Below, piece after piece: positions 27,114 to 35,031 of a stretch of DNA of 64,000 bases. Made by a program: the position numbers and the translations under genes. The DNA is taken from positions 1 to 64,000 of the forward strand of contig CAKTPP010000006.1 in assembly GCA_934591895.1 (NCBI GenBank). The letters are read 5' to 3'. Within the stretch, counting starts at the first letter, position 1, and every line of letters starts with the position of its first letter. Source of the stretch: an uncultured Oscillospiraceae bacterium. Its GTDB lineage: Bacteria > Bacillota > Clostridia > Oscillospirales > Oscillospiraceae. Under the pieces are notes generated by a model. That model saw only the letters and a list, made by a program, of their open reading frames with translations. It searched no databases and was not told where the DNA came from.

Positions 27114-27620
27114 ATGGGACAGAATGTGGATCTGCGCGTGCTGCGCGCAGAGGAATTTGCGTCGTTCCGGCAGCGCAACATCGCGCGCTATGCGCAGGAG
27201 CTGCTCTTCGCCCGCGCGACGGATACGGAGGAGCACGCGCTCACCGAGGCGCAGGGCGCGCTCGATGAGATGCTGCCGCAGGGCGCGGACACGCCGCGCA
27301 ACTATCTGCTGGCGGCCGAGTCCGGCGGCGAGACCGTGGGCGAGCTCTGGTGCGACACGACCGAGCCCGAGACGGTGTTCATCAACGACTTTTTCGTCTA
27401 TCCCGCCTGCCGCGGGCACGGCTGGGGCAAGGCCATGCTGCGCGCCGTGGAGGAGCTGGCGGCGGCGCAGTCGTTTGAGCAGGTCGTCACGCACGTGTAC
27501 CACACCAACCGCATCGCGCTCGAGATGTTCGAGGCCGCCGGCTTCACGCAGATCGGCCCGCCGAAGGGCGGCAACATCTTTCTGCGCAAGCGCTATATGC
27601 GCTCGCCGTTTCTGGTGTGA
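27114..27620 (+). CDS. GNAT-family N-acetyltransferase
   Basis: A 168-residue acetyltransferase. The motif-A region reads INDFFVYPACRGHGWGKAML (about residues 85-105) with the RGHGWG pyrophosphate-binding loop, and motif B ends HTNRIALEMFEAAGF (about 130-145). Substrate unknown. The ATG has AGGAGG upstream. It is the last gene of the long plus-strand run from dnaN. Confidence 0.88.
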   Translation: MGQNVDLRVLRAEEFASFRQRNIARYAQELLFARATDTEEHALTEAQGALDEMLPQGADTPRNYLLAAESGGETVGELWCDTTEPETVFINDFFVYPACRGHGWGKAMLRAVEELAAAQSFEQVVTHVYHTNRIALEMFEAAGFTQIGPPKGGNIFLRKRYMRSPFLV

Positions 27621-27635
27621 GCGGGGGGTCTGCCT

Positions 27636-27815
27636 GCGCATCACCGGCCGGGCGGAAAGGCGCGGGAGGTGTGCATATCCCGAACGCCGCCCCGCTTTTT
27701 GCGCATCACCGGTCGAGCGGCAAGGCGCGAAAATCTCCAGCGTTCGTAACGCTGCGAGCCGGTCGATGAAAATGCTTGTGTATCCACGGTCGAGCGGCAA
27801 GGTGCGAAAAGCACC
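27636..27815. repeat. three degenerate direct repeats of a GC-rich motif
   Basis: The motif CACCGGTCGAGCGGCAAGGCG and near versions begin at about 27642, 27703 and 27787, at spacings of about 60 and 84 bases. They lie between the GNAT gene and structured element C, in a stretch without a convincing gene (27621-28101 includes element C). The function is unknown; a decayed small tandem repeat is the simplest reading. Confidence 0.5.
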
Positions 27816-27830
27816 CATGCCCGTAACGTC

Positions 27831-28058
27831 AAAAACCCTCCGCGATGAGCGGAGGGATCTCAGTTTGTGCAAAAACCTCGTAGAGTTTCGCCGCCGCAGC
27901 GGCGAAAAAAAGTCCAATCATTTTCTCCGGCGACATGTGCGGCGGAGAAAATACTTCTCGGCCTGCAAACGTGCGCGCTGTCCGCCGGAGACGGACAGCG
28001 CGTGCGCTGCAGTCAGGCCGCAAACCCCTTTGTCAAAAAAGTAGTACTTTTTTGACAG
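27831..28058 (-). repeat. structured 3'-UTR element, copy C, with intrinsic terminator
   Basis: Read on the minus strand it begins with a longer TGTCAAAAAAGTA hairpin near 28058. Then follow a hairpin with CGCGCTGTCCG arms in the variable H2 position, an H3 stem ATTTTCTCCG around CACATGTCG, and an H4 stem with TTTCGCCGC arms. It ends in CCCTCCGC/GCGGAGGG (27836-27843 with 27849-27856) and U5. It lies downstream of the DUF1232 gene, same orientation. H2, H3 and H4 differ from copy B by paired changes. Confidence 0.85.
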
Positions 28059-28063
28059 TAAAA

Positions 28064-28091
28064 GATCCCTCCGCGAGAGCGGAGGGATCTT
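28064..28091 (-). terminator. terminator hairpin after the DUF1232 gene
   Basis: GATCCCTCCGC and GCGGAGGGATC form an 11-bp stem followed by a T-run on the minus strand. The stem nearly repeats the terminator at the far end of element C, so the element sits between two copies of one hairpin. Confidence 0.75.
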
Positions 28092-28101
28092 TTTGCGTTT
28101 T

Positions 28102-28566
28102 TCAGGCGCGGCGCAGCGAGTGCATGACCTTTTTCATGAGGCCGGAGCCGAACTTGCTGTCGAAATAATCGAGCCACGCGCGCGCGGAGTCGATGGTCTC
28201 CGGCTCGCCGAGCCAGTGGCGCAGGATCACGTCGCGCTCGGTGCCGCGCAGGAGCTTGGCGACGGACACGGCGATGGCATACGCATCGTCGAGCTTGCCG
28301 AGCAGCGGCACGGAATCCGGCACGAGATCCAGCGGCGAGAGCACATACAGCAGCGCCAGACCGAGGTCGAGCTTGCGGCTCGACGGCACGTCGGGGTCGA
28401 GCATGAGCTTGCAGATGAGGTAGGCGAAGTCCGGCACCGTCGTGAGCAGATCGGCGGCCTTGCTGCCGAGCTTTGCGGCGACGAAGCCGTTGGCCTGATA
28501 GCGTGCGCGCTTATAGAAGCGGTCAAAGGCGTTGTCGTCCATGTAATAGATGTTTTCTTTGGTCAT
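28102..28566 (-). CDS. DUF1232 (YkvA-type) small membrane-associated protein
   Basis: A 154-residue protein with the DUF1232 core KLDLGLALLYVLSPLDLVPDSVPLLGKLDDA at about residues 65-95, a short amphipathic or membrane-inserting hairpin found in many bacteria. The function of the family is unknown. The start at 28566 has GGGAGG upstream; the longer frame to 28806 runs through the divergent promoter. It is followed by its own terminator and then element C. Confidence 0.8.
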   Translation of the reverse strand: MTKENIYYMDDNAFDRFYKRARYQANGFVAAKLGSKAADLLTTVPDFAYLICKLMLDPDVPSSRKLDLGLALLYVLSPLDLVPDSVPLLGKLDDAYAIAVSVAKLLRGTERDVILRHWLGEPETIDSARAWLDYFDSKFGSGLMKKVMHSLRRA

Positions 28567-28656
28567 GATCCTGCCTCCCGGTTGGAGATGATTTCTATCT
28601 ATTATAGCGAAAAATCCGCCGGGCTTCAACCGGTTTGTGAAATTTTTCGGAATCGA

Positions 28657-28685
28657 TTGCCAAACGCGGCGAACCGGCGTATAAT
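28657..28685 (+). promoter_or_regulatory. promoter of the amidohydrolase/deaminase gene
   Basis: TTGCCA (28657-28662), a 17-base spacer and TATAAT (28680-28685), 35 bases before the ATG. A GGAGG site precedes the start. Confidence 0.75.
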
Positions 28686-28720
28686 GCAGAGGCATTTTCG
28701 AGAAAACGGAGGCAGGCACT

Positions 28721-29983
28721 ATGATCCGCTTTTTTAACGGCCGCACGCTCACAATGGCGCACGGCGTGACCGTCACGACCGACGAGGTCTGGACCGACGG
28801 GGACAAGATCGCCTATGTCGGCGCGGCGCCGGAGACGCTGCCCGCGTTCGAGCGGGAGATCGATCTCGGCGGCGACCTGATCATGCCCGGCTTCAAAAAC
28901 GCGCACGCGCACGCCGGGATGAGCTTTGTGCGCTCGTATGCCGACGACGTGCCGCTGCAGCCGTGGCTGTTCGAGCAGATCTTCCCGCTGGAGGCCAAGC
29001 TCACGCCCGAGGCGGTGTACGCGTTCACGAAGCTGTCGATCCTCGAATACCTCACGAGCGGCATCACCGCCGGCTTTGACATGTACTATTTCCGTGAGGC
29101 CATCGCGCAGGCGAGCATCGACTGCGGCTTTCGCACGGTGCTGTGCGGGGGCGGCGGCAGCGCGCAGCAGCTCGAGGCGGAGTACCGCAGGTTCAACGCC
29201 CTGCATCCGCTGATCTCCTATCAGCTCGGCCTGCACTCGGAGTATACCTCCAGCCTTGCCGAGATGACCGAGGCGGGCGAGCTTGCGCGCACGCTGCGCG
29301 CGCCGGTGTTCGCGCACAACGCCGAGACCGCGCGCGAGGTGGCCGAGTGCCGCGAGCGCTGGGGCAAGACGCCGACGGAGCTGTTCGAGAGCCTCGGCCA
29401 CTTCGATTTCGGCGGCGGCGGCTTCCACTGCGTGCACATGACGGAGCACGATCTGGACATTTTCCGCGCGCGCGGGCTGTGGGTCATCACAAACCCCGGC
29501 TCGAACGCCAAGCTTGCCAGCGGCATCGCCCCGCTGCGGCAGATGCGCGAGCTGGGCATCCGCATGGCCATCGGCACGGATGGGCCGTCGAGCAACAACG
29601 CGCTCGATTTCTTCCGCGAGATGTATCTGGCCGCCGTGCTGCAGAAGCTGCGCTGCGGCGACGCGGCCGCCCTGCCGGCGGACGACGTGCTGCACATGGC
29701 GACGGTCGGCGGCGCGCAGGCCATGGGCCTGAGCGACTGCGACGTGCTTGCCCCCGGCAAGCAGGCCGACCTCATCGTCATCGACCTGCAGCGGCCGAAT
29801 ATGCAGCCGGTGCACAACGCCGCGCGCAACCTCGTCTACAGCGGCTCGAAGGAGAACGTGCGCCTGACGATGATCGCCGGACGGGTGCTGTATGAAAACG
29901 GCGCGTTTTTCGTCGGCGAGCCGGTGCAGGACATTTACCGCGCCGTCGAGACGAACTTCGCCGCGATGCGCGCGGCGCTCTGA
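28721..29983 (+). CDS. amidohydrolase, MTA/SAH deaminase-like
   Basis: A 420-residue metal-dependent hydrolase of the ATZ/TRZ-cytosine deaminase group, nearest in look to 5'-methylthioadenosine/S-adenosylhomocysteine deaminases. The N-terminal metal motif is FKNAHAHAG (about 58-66), with further metal ligands in FHCVHMTEHD (about 235) and the catalytic Asp in IGTDGPSSNN (about 285). The composite beta-sandwich at both ends is present (LAPGKQADLIVIDL). It would deaminate an adenine-type or related ring; the substrate is inferred, not shown. Monocistronic. Confidence 0.82.
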   Translation: MIRFFNGRTLTMAHGVTVTTDEVWTDGDKIAYVGAAPETLPAFEREIDLGGDLIMPGFKNAHAHAGMSFVRSYADDVPLQPWLFEQIFPLEAKLTPEAVYAFTKLSILEYLTSGITAGFDMYYFREAIAQASIDCGFRTVLCGGGGSAQQLEAEYRRFNALHPLISYQLGLHSEYTSSLAEMTEAGELARTLRAPVFAHNAETAREVAECRERWGKTPTELFESLGHFDFGGGGFHCVHMTEHDLDIFRARGLWVITNPGSNAKLASGIAPLRQMRELGIRMAIGTDGPSSNNALDFFREMYLAAVLQKLRCGDAAALPADDVLHMATVGGAQAMGLSDCDVLAPGKQADLIVIDLQRPNMQPVHNAARNLVYSGSKENVRLTMIAGRVLYENGAFFVGEPVQDIYRAVETNFAAMRAAL

Positions 29984-30048
29984 TCGCTTTTCCTGCGGGC
30001 TGCGGGGCGGCGCAGGCTGCCTGAGGTGATATGCCCGAAACCATAAAA

Positions 30049-30081
30049 AGTCCCGGAAACCATGTGTTTCCGGGACTTTTT
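30049..30081. terminator. bidirectional terminator
   Basis: A 12-bp stem, AGTCCCGGAAAC (30049-30060) with GTTTCCGGGACT (30066-30077), flanked by A and T runs, between the convergent deaminase and TetR genes. Confidence 0.9.
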
Positions 30082-30098
30082 GCGGTCTTTCGGCGCGG

Positions 30099-30683
30099 TC
30101 ACGCCTTCGTTTCCAGCACCTTGACGCCGTGCATGATGATCTCGCCGGCGAGCACGGCCATCTCCTCGGCCGTCTGCTTCATGCCGCCGTCGATCCACGT
30201 GAGCGCGAGCGACATGTTGCCCGACACGATGAACGAGCAGAAGTAGTCGAGCATCGCGGGGTCGTTCGGGTAGTAGTAGGCGAGAAAATCATACAGGAAT
30301 TCGTCGCGCAGGATGTGGCAGATGCGGTCGGTGAAGGCAATGTCGCCGTTTTTGCCGAGCAGCACGTGGCAGAGGTCGGCGTTCTGCTCGATGTACTGGT
30401 ACAGCTCCATCAGATACGGATAGGTCTTGCCCTCGGAGTCCTTCGCATTGTGCCGGCGGCACACGGCGACCAGCCCGTCGGCCAGCTCATCCTCGAGACT
30501 GGCCAGCAGATCATACACGTCCTTATAGTGAATATAGAAGGTGCCGCGGTTGATGTCTGCGATCGCTGCCAGCTCACGCACGGAGATATCCTTGACGCTC
30601 TTTTCCGCCATGAGTTTCATCAGTGCAAGCCGAAGCTGGCGTTTGGTCTTCCGCACTCTGCGGTCTACAACTTTTTCTTCCAT
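30099..30683 (-). CDS. TetR/AcrR-family transcriptional regulator
   Basis: A 194-residue repressor-type protein. The helix-turn-helix is near residues 28-50 (VRELAAIADINRGTFYIHYKDVYDLL), typical of TetR proteins of the dihydroxyacetone-kinase-regulator kind. The C-terminal ligand domain has IVSGNMSLALTWIDGGM, seen in the TetR_C group. Start at 30683 is set by GGAGGAA. It is divergent from the DUF1292 gene; a palindrome beside its promoter may be its operator. Confidence 0.88.
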   Translation of the reverse strand: MEEKVVDRRVRKTKRQLRLALMKLMAEKSVKDISVRELAAIADINRGTFYIHYKDVYDLLASLEDELADGLVAVCRRHNAKDSEGKTYPYLMELYQYIEQNADLCHVLLGKNGDIAFTDRICHILRDEFLYDFLAYYYPNDPAMLDYFCSFIVSGNMSLALTWIDGGMKQTAEEMAVLAGEIIMHGVKVLETKA

Positions 30684-30726
30684 TCGCCGATTCCTCCTAT
30701 CGGTTGAATTTATAACCTTTGCATAC

Positions 30727-30765
30727 ATGATACCACCAAAACGAACAATAATCAACAATTTGTTG
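30727..30765 (-). promoter_or_regulatory. promoter and putative operator of the TetR gene
   Basis: On the minus strand TTGATT (30750-30755) and TATCAT (30727-30732) are 17 bases apart. A palindrome CAACA-N3-TGTTG (30753-30765) touches the -35 box and is a candidate autoregulatory site. Confidence 0.5.
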
Positions 30766-30886
30766 CATTTTCATGGCAGGTTTTTTCGACTTTTTTGGGA
30801 ATCTTTTGCGCGGTAACAGACTTCGTGCCGCATAACAGCGCATCTGTCCCGAAAAAGCGGCCGCAGCCGCGCCGCACAAAACGCGG

Positions 30887-30915
30887 TGGAAAATCGGCGC
30901 GCGGTGTGCTATGAT
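30887..30915 (+). promoter_or_regulatory. promoter of the DUF1292 gene
   Basis: TGGAAA (30887-30892) and TATGAT (30910-30915) with a 17-base spacer, 31 bases before the ATG, which has AAAGGAG upstream. Confidence 0.6.
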
Positions 30916-30946
30916 GAAGGCAAACCCGAAAAAGGAGCAATAGACC

Positions 30947-31243
30947 ATGTTTGAAAACGGAACGTTCGCGGTGCTCGGCCCGGACGGAAAGCAGGTGCAG
31001 TGCGACGTGCTGTTCACCTATGACTGTGAGGACAACGGCCGCTCGTACGTCGTGTTCACGACCGGCGAGGGCGCGCAGCAGCAGCTGTTCGCCAACCGCT
31101 ACGCCGCGCGCGAGGACGGAAAGCCCGCGCTCTTCCCGCTCGAAAACGAGCAGGAGTATGCCATCATCAAGCACTGCTTCGAGGAGCTCAAGGCGAAGCT
31201 TGCCGAGCAGGCCGCCGCGCAGGAGGGTGAAGCCAAAGCATGA
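30947..31243 (+). CDS. DUF1292 family protein
   Basis: A 98-residue acidic protein with the DUF1292 pattern: strands VQCDVLFTYDCEDNGRSYVVFT and LFANRY, then LENEQEYAIIKHCFEEL. This small family is common in Firmicutes and has no proven role. Its stop overlaps the start of the next gene in ATGA, so the two are coupled. Confidence 0.8.
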   Translation: MFENGTFAVLGPDGKQVQCDVLFTYDCEDNGRSYVVFTTGEGAQQQLFANRYAAREDGKPALFPLENEQEYAIIKHCFEELKAKLAEQAAAQEGEAKA

Positions 31244-32544
31244 CCGATCCCTTCCAGCCGCTGACGGTGCGGGACATTCCGCGCCTGACACGTTATTTTT
31301 CCGCGCGCGGCACGCGCCTGTGCAATGACTCGGCGGGCGCCGCCGTGCTCTGGCAGCCGTATTTTCAGGACGCGGCGCTCGAGCTGGACGGCACGCTCGT
31401 GCTGCGCGAGGAGTTTCCCGGCCTCGGCACGGTGTTTTCCACACCGATCGGCGAGAATGTGGGAAACGCATACGATTTTCTCGCAAATTATTGCCGCGAA
31501 GTGGGGCAGCCGCTGCAGTTTTTCCCCGCAACGGACGCCGATGTGGAAAACCTGCGCGCGCGCTTCGGCGTCGTGGAGGTCACGCCGGTGCGCGCGTGGT
31601 TCGACTATCTCTACGACGCGCAGGACATGGTGACCTTCCGCGGCCGGCGCTTCAACGGCCAGCGCAACCACATCCACCGCTTCCAGCGCCTGTACCCGGA
31701 CTGGTCGTTCGAGCGCGTCACGGCGGAGAACCTGCCGGAGGTGTGCGCGTTTTTCGACGACTTCACCCGCCGCTACCGCAAGGACAGCGCGAGCGCGCAG
31801 GCGGAGGAGGGGTGCGTGCGGGCGTTTCTGCGCGACTTTGCCGCCTACGCCCCGCTTGCGGGGCTGCTGCGCGTCAACGGGCGCGTGGTCGGCTTTTCCG
31901 CCGGTGAGATCGTGGGCGACACGCTCATCATCCATATCGAGAAGGCGGACATCGCCTATGAGGGCGTCTATCAGGTGCTCGTGAACGAATACGCCAGGTG
32001 CTTCGTCACGCCCGGCGTGCGCTGCATCAACCGCGAGGAGGACGCGGGCGACGAGGGGCTGCGGCGCTCCAAGGAGTCGTACCACCCGGTGCGTCTGCTC
32101 GAAAAATATCTGGTTCAGATTCCGGCACAGCCGGAGAAAGGGGACGAAAGTATGCAGGAAGTCTACGAATTTCTCAAAAAGTGCGGCACGTATTACCTCG
32201 CCACCGTCGACGGCGACCAGCCGCGCGTGCGCCCGTTCGGCACGGTGAACCTGTTTGAGGGCAACCTCTATATCCAGACCGGCAAGGTCAAGGCCGTCTC
32301 CCGCGAGATGACGGCCAACCCCAAGGTGGAGCTGTGCGCGTTCGACGGCGAGACGTGGCTGCGCGTGAGCGCGAAGGCCGTCGAGGACGACCGCGTGCAG
32401 GCGCGGCAGGATCTGCTCGACCACTATCCCGAGCTGCAGAGCCTCTACACCGCCGACGACGGCAACACGCAGGTGTTCGCGCTCACGGAGGCGACCGCGA
32501 CGTTCAGCAGCTTCCAGGCCGCGCCGCGCGTGGTGCGCTGGTAA
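31240..32544 (+). CDS. fusion: DUF2156 acyltransferase-like domain plus PPOX-family domain
   Basis: A 434-residue two-domain protein. Residues 1-295 match the DUF2156/LPG-synthetase C-terminal type GNAT fold (RGRRFNGQRNHIHRF, GRVVGFSAGEI, CINREEDAGDEGLRRSKESYHP). Residues 305-434 are a pyridoxamine-5'-phosphate-oxidase-like split barrel (CGTYYLATVDGDQPRVRPFG, LYIQTGKVKAV), usually flavin-binding. At the junction is an internal ATG at 32152 with AAAGGGG eight bases upstream, so the second domain might also be made alone. It is coupled to the DUF1292 gene. Confidence 0.82.
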   Translation: MTDPFQPLTVRDIPRLTRYFSARGTRLCNDSAGAAVLWQPYFQDAALELDGTLVLREEFPGLGTVFSTPIGENVGNAYDFLANYCREVGQPLQFFPATDADVENLRARFGVVEVTPVRAWFDYLYDAQDMVTFRGRRFNGQRNHIHRFQRLYPDWSFERVTAENLPEVCAFFDDFTRRYRKDSASAQAEEGCVRAFLRDFAAYAPLAGLLRVNGRVVGFSAGEIVGDTLIIHIEKADIAYEGVYQVLVNEYARCFVTPGVRCINREEDAGDEGLRRSKESYHPVRLLEKYLVQIPAQPEKGDESMQEVYEFLKKCGTYYLATVDGDQPRVRPFGTVNLFEGNLYIQTGKVKAVSREMTANPKVELCAFDGETWLRVSAKAVEDDRVQARQDLLDHYPELQSLYTADDGNTQVFALTEATATFSSFQAAPRVVRW

Positions 32545-32558
32545 GCGGCGAAAAAAAG

Positions 32559-32596
32559 AAACCGCCCGTGATCCGCAAACGGATCGCAGGCGGTTT
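32559..32596. terminator. terminator hairpin between convergent genes
   Basis: Outer stem AAACCGCC/GGCGGTTT (32559-32566 with 32589-32596) and inner stem GATCCG/CGGATC, with an A-run on the left and TTTTCT on the right. Confidence 0.75.
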
Positions 32597-32622
32597 TCTG
32601 TTTGCAAAAGGGCAGGACAGAA

Positions 32623-32877
32623 TCAATGACCCAGACTCTGAACGAAGTTGACCGGCCACTGGCAGAAGTCCTTGACCAGATCGAGCTTGTCGCGGATGGC
32701 AAACTCGGTGTTCTCGTCGCAGAGCGCATCGATCTTGTTCTTGATGGCCTTGACGTTCACCTCAAGCAGGCTGCTGGCGCTCGACAGGATCTTGCCGCCG
32801 TCGATCTCCTTGATGGACGTCCAGAGTCCGGAAGCGTACTCCTTCAGGCCGACGCTCTTAATGGTACGAATGCACAT
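32623..32877 (-). CDS. hypothetical 84-residue protein
   Basis: I do not recognise this protein. It is small, soluble and probably all-helical (IKSVGLKEYASGLWTSIKEIDG, then SASSLLEVNVKAIKNKIDAL), with one central helix that could form an amphipathic surface. Reading support is good: AAGGGAGGA-type ribosome site, strong promoter and a downstream terminator. It is monocistronic. Confidence 0.65.
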   Translation of the reverse strand: MCIRTIKSVGLKEYASGLWTSIKEIDGGKILSSASSLLEVNVKAIKNKIDALCDENTEFAIRDKLDLVKDFCQWPVNFVQSLGH

Positions 32878-32964
32878 ATACCTTTTCCTCCCTTAAAATA
32901 CTGGTGTTCCCGACCATGCAATCCGCGGCCGAAAACCAAGATTGCTCTTATCAACAGTGCTTTC

Positions 32965-32993
32965 ATTCTATCACAAAGCCGTGAGATTGTCAA
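32965..32993 (-). promoter_or_regulatory. strong promoter of the 84-residue protein gene
   Basis: On the minus strand, consensus TTGACA (32988-32993) and TAGAAT (32965-32970) are 17 bases apart. This is one of the best promoters in the window, unexpected for an unknown small gene. The rest of 32994-33109 shows nothing. Confidence 0.75.
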
Positions 32994-33109
32994 AGAGGAA
33001 TACAGATAAATGTGCATTTCCCCATATTTTGTGGTCAATATGCACAAGATGGGCAAGAAATAGCGGGAAATTTGCCCAAGCGCGGTGCGCTGCCCGTGCG
33101 CGGGGGGGC

Positions 33110-33481
33110 TTACGCCTCGGCGACGACCTCGCACTCGACGAGCACATCCTTGGGCAGGCGCGCGACCTCGACGCAGCTTCTGGCCGGGAAGGGCTCGGTG
33201 AAATAGGCGGCGTAGATGGCGTTGACGGTGGCGAAATCGTCCATGTTCTTGATGAACACCGTCGTCTTGACGGCCTTGGAGATGTCGCTGCCGGCCGCCT
33301 GCAGCACGGCGGTCAGGTTGCGGAAGACCTGATGCGCCTGCGCCTCGATGCCGTCGGCGATGACGCCGGTGGCGGGGTCGATGCCGATCTGGCCGGACGT
33401 GAACACGAACCCGCCGGAGACCTGCGCCTGCGCGTAGGGGCCGAGGGCTGCGGGAGCGTTTTTGGTGGCAACTGTTTTCAT
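33110..33481 (-). CDS. ridA: RidA-family enamine/imine deaminase
   Basis: RidA hydrolyses reactive enamine/imine intermediates such as 2-aminoacrylate. The 123-residue length is typical. Conserved landmarks are GPYAQAQVSGGFVFTSGQIG near residues 14-33, the helix around FRNLTAVLQAAG, and the catalytic-site arginine in FPARSCVEVARLPKD near residue 100. It lies 15 bases downstream of a threonine ammonia-lyase, the very enzyme that makes the intermediates RidA clears. Confidence 0.93.
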   Translation of the reverse strand: MKTVATKNAPAALGPYAQAQVSGGFVFTSGQIGIDPATGVIADGIEAQAHQVFRNLTAVLQAAGSDISKAVKTTVFIKNMDDFATVNAIYAAYFTEPFPARSCVEVARLPKDVLVECEVVAEA

Positions 33482-33496
33482 GATGATGACCTCCTG

Positions 33497-34705
33497 TCAG
33501 TCGATTTTTACGTGATAGCCGGATTGGATGAGCTGGCTGCGCACGCGGTCGCCGTGCGCCTTGTCGCCGACCTCGCACGAGACGTGCACGTCGATCTCGT
33601 TGGGGTTGAGTCCGGCGGTGAGCCGGTCATGCTCCACAGAGAGAATGTTCGCGCCGAGGGCGGCAATGTCGTTGAGCAGCTTGCCGAGGCTGCCGGGGCG
33701 GTCGAGCAGCGTGACCGTAAAGCGCAGGCGGCGGCTGCGCGCCACCAGACCCTGCTCGATGATGCACTGGATGAAGCTCACGTCGATGTTGCCGCCGGAG
33801 AGCAGGCACACGACGTTTTTGCCCTTGACGTCGACCTTGCCCTTGAGCACGGCGGCCACGGGCGTGGCGCCGGCGGGCTCGACGATCTGCTTGCAGCGCT
33901 CCATGAGCAGCAGCACGGCCTCGGAGATGTCGCGGTCGCTGACGGTGACGACGTCGTCGGCATACTGCTCGATGAGCGGCACGGTGAGGTCGCCGGGCAC
34001 TTTGACGGCGATGCCGTCGGCGATGGTGGCGGCGGAGTCGGTCTGCACATAGCCGTGCGTGCGGAACGACTGCGCGATCGCGTCCGCACCCTCGGCCTGC
34101 ACGCCGATGACCTGCACGCGGGGGTTGATCTGCTTGATGCATGCGGCCACACCGGCGAGCAGTCCGCCGCCGCCGGCCGGCACGATGACGACATCCGCCG
34201 TGGGCAGGTCGCCGAGGATCTCCAGACCGAGCGTGCCCTGACCTGCGATGACCTCGGGGTCGTTGTACGGGTGCAGGAACGTGGCGTGCTCCTGCTCGCA
34301 GATCTCGCGCGCTCTGGCGTAGGCATCGTCATAGCAGTCGCCCGCGAGCACGACGGTCGCGCCGTAGCCCTCGGTGGCCTTCGCCTTGGCGATGGGCGCG
34401 GTCTTGGGCATGACGATCGTGGCCGGGATGCCGAAGCGGTGCGCGGCGTAGGCCACGCCCTGCGCGTGGTTTCCGGCGGACGAGGCGACGACCGCGCCGG
34501 TCTCGCCGCGCTCGACAAGGGCGGCGATCTTGTTGCTCGCGCCGCGGATCTTGAACGAGCCGGTCTTCTGGCTGTTTTCGTACTTGAGATAGATGTTTCC
34601 GCCCGTCATGGCCGAGAACGTGGCCGACAGGTCGAGCTCCGTGTGGTGCAGCACGCCCTTGAGCCGCTGCTGCGCGCGTTCGAAGTCCTGCAAAGTGATG
34701 TCCAC
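33497..34705 (-). CDS. ilvA: threonine ammonia-lyase (dehydratase) with ACT domain
   Basis: A 402-residue PLP enzyme that deaminates threonine (and often serine) to 2-oxobutyrate (or pyruvate). The PLP lysine is in KTGSFKIRGA near residue 52, the asparagine loop is SSAGNHAQG near 77, and the glycine-rich phosphate loop is VPAGGGGLLAG near 175. The last about 75 residues are an ACT domain (FTVTLLDRPGSLGKLLNDIA), suggesting allosteric control. The start is a GTG at 34705 with GGGGG upstream; the frame extends to 34846 without support. Whether it is catabolic or biosynthetic cannot be settled. Confidence 0.92.
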   Translation of the reverse strand: MDITLQDFERAQQRLKGVLHHTELDLSATFSAMTGGNIYLKYENSQKTGSFKIRGASNKIAALVERGETGAVVASSAGNHAQGVAYAAHRFGIPATIVMPKTAPIAKAKATEGYGATVVLAGDCYDDAYARAREICEQEHATFLHPYNDPEVIAGQGTLGLEILGDLPTADVVIVPAGGGGLLAGVAACIKQINPRVQVIGVQAEGADAIAQSFRTHGYVQTDSAATIADGIAVKVPGDLTVPLIEQYADDVVTVSDRDISEAVLLLMERCKQIVEPAGATPVAAVLKGKVDVKGKNVVCLLSGGNIDVSFIQCIIEQGLVARSRRLRFTVTLLDRPGSLGKLLNDIAALGANILSVEHDRLTAGLNPNEIDVHVSCEVGDKAHGDRVRSQLIQSGYHVKID

Positions 34706-34741
34706 AGTATGCACCCCCGTGAGATGTTCCGTTTGGCTTTT

Positions 34742-34779
34742 TATAGTCTTACTATACAGCGTCAAAACCAGAAAAACAA
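34742..34779 (-). promoter_or_regulatory. promoter and small palindrome upstream of ilvA-ridA
   Basis: On the minus strand TTGTTT (34774-34779) and TATAGT (34751-34756) have 17-base spacing. The -10 lies within a palindrome TATAGT-N3-ACTATA (34742-34756), a possible operator. The region 34706-35031 is the divergent control region for ilvA and the ABC transporter; I see nothing else in it. Confidence 0.5.
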
Positions 34780-34959
34780 GCGCTGCGGCGCAAAATGTCC
34801 GCGCGGCGGGAACTTTTTTGCAGCTTTGTTTTTGCCGGAAAAACATTCGCGCGTGACCTGCGCACGGCGCGCAGCGGACGCGCGCGCAAGCGGCATTTTA
34901 CACAGATCAGAAAAGCGCTTTGCATATCTTACATATATCTTAAATTGTGAGGGTTTTCC

Positions 34960-34988
34960 TTGCGGACGCTTTTTCCGCGGCGTATAAT
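34960..34988 (+). promoter_or_regulatory. promoter of the ABC transporter operon
   Basis: TTGCGG (34960-34965) and a perfect TATAAT (34983-34988) with 17-base spacing, 43 bases before the start codon. Confidence 0.7.
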
Positions 34989-35031
34989 GAGCCGAAACCG
35001 GGCGGCGCCGCCGCCCACGGGAGGGATCACC

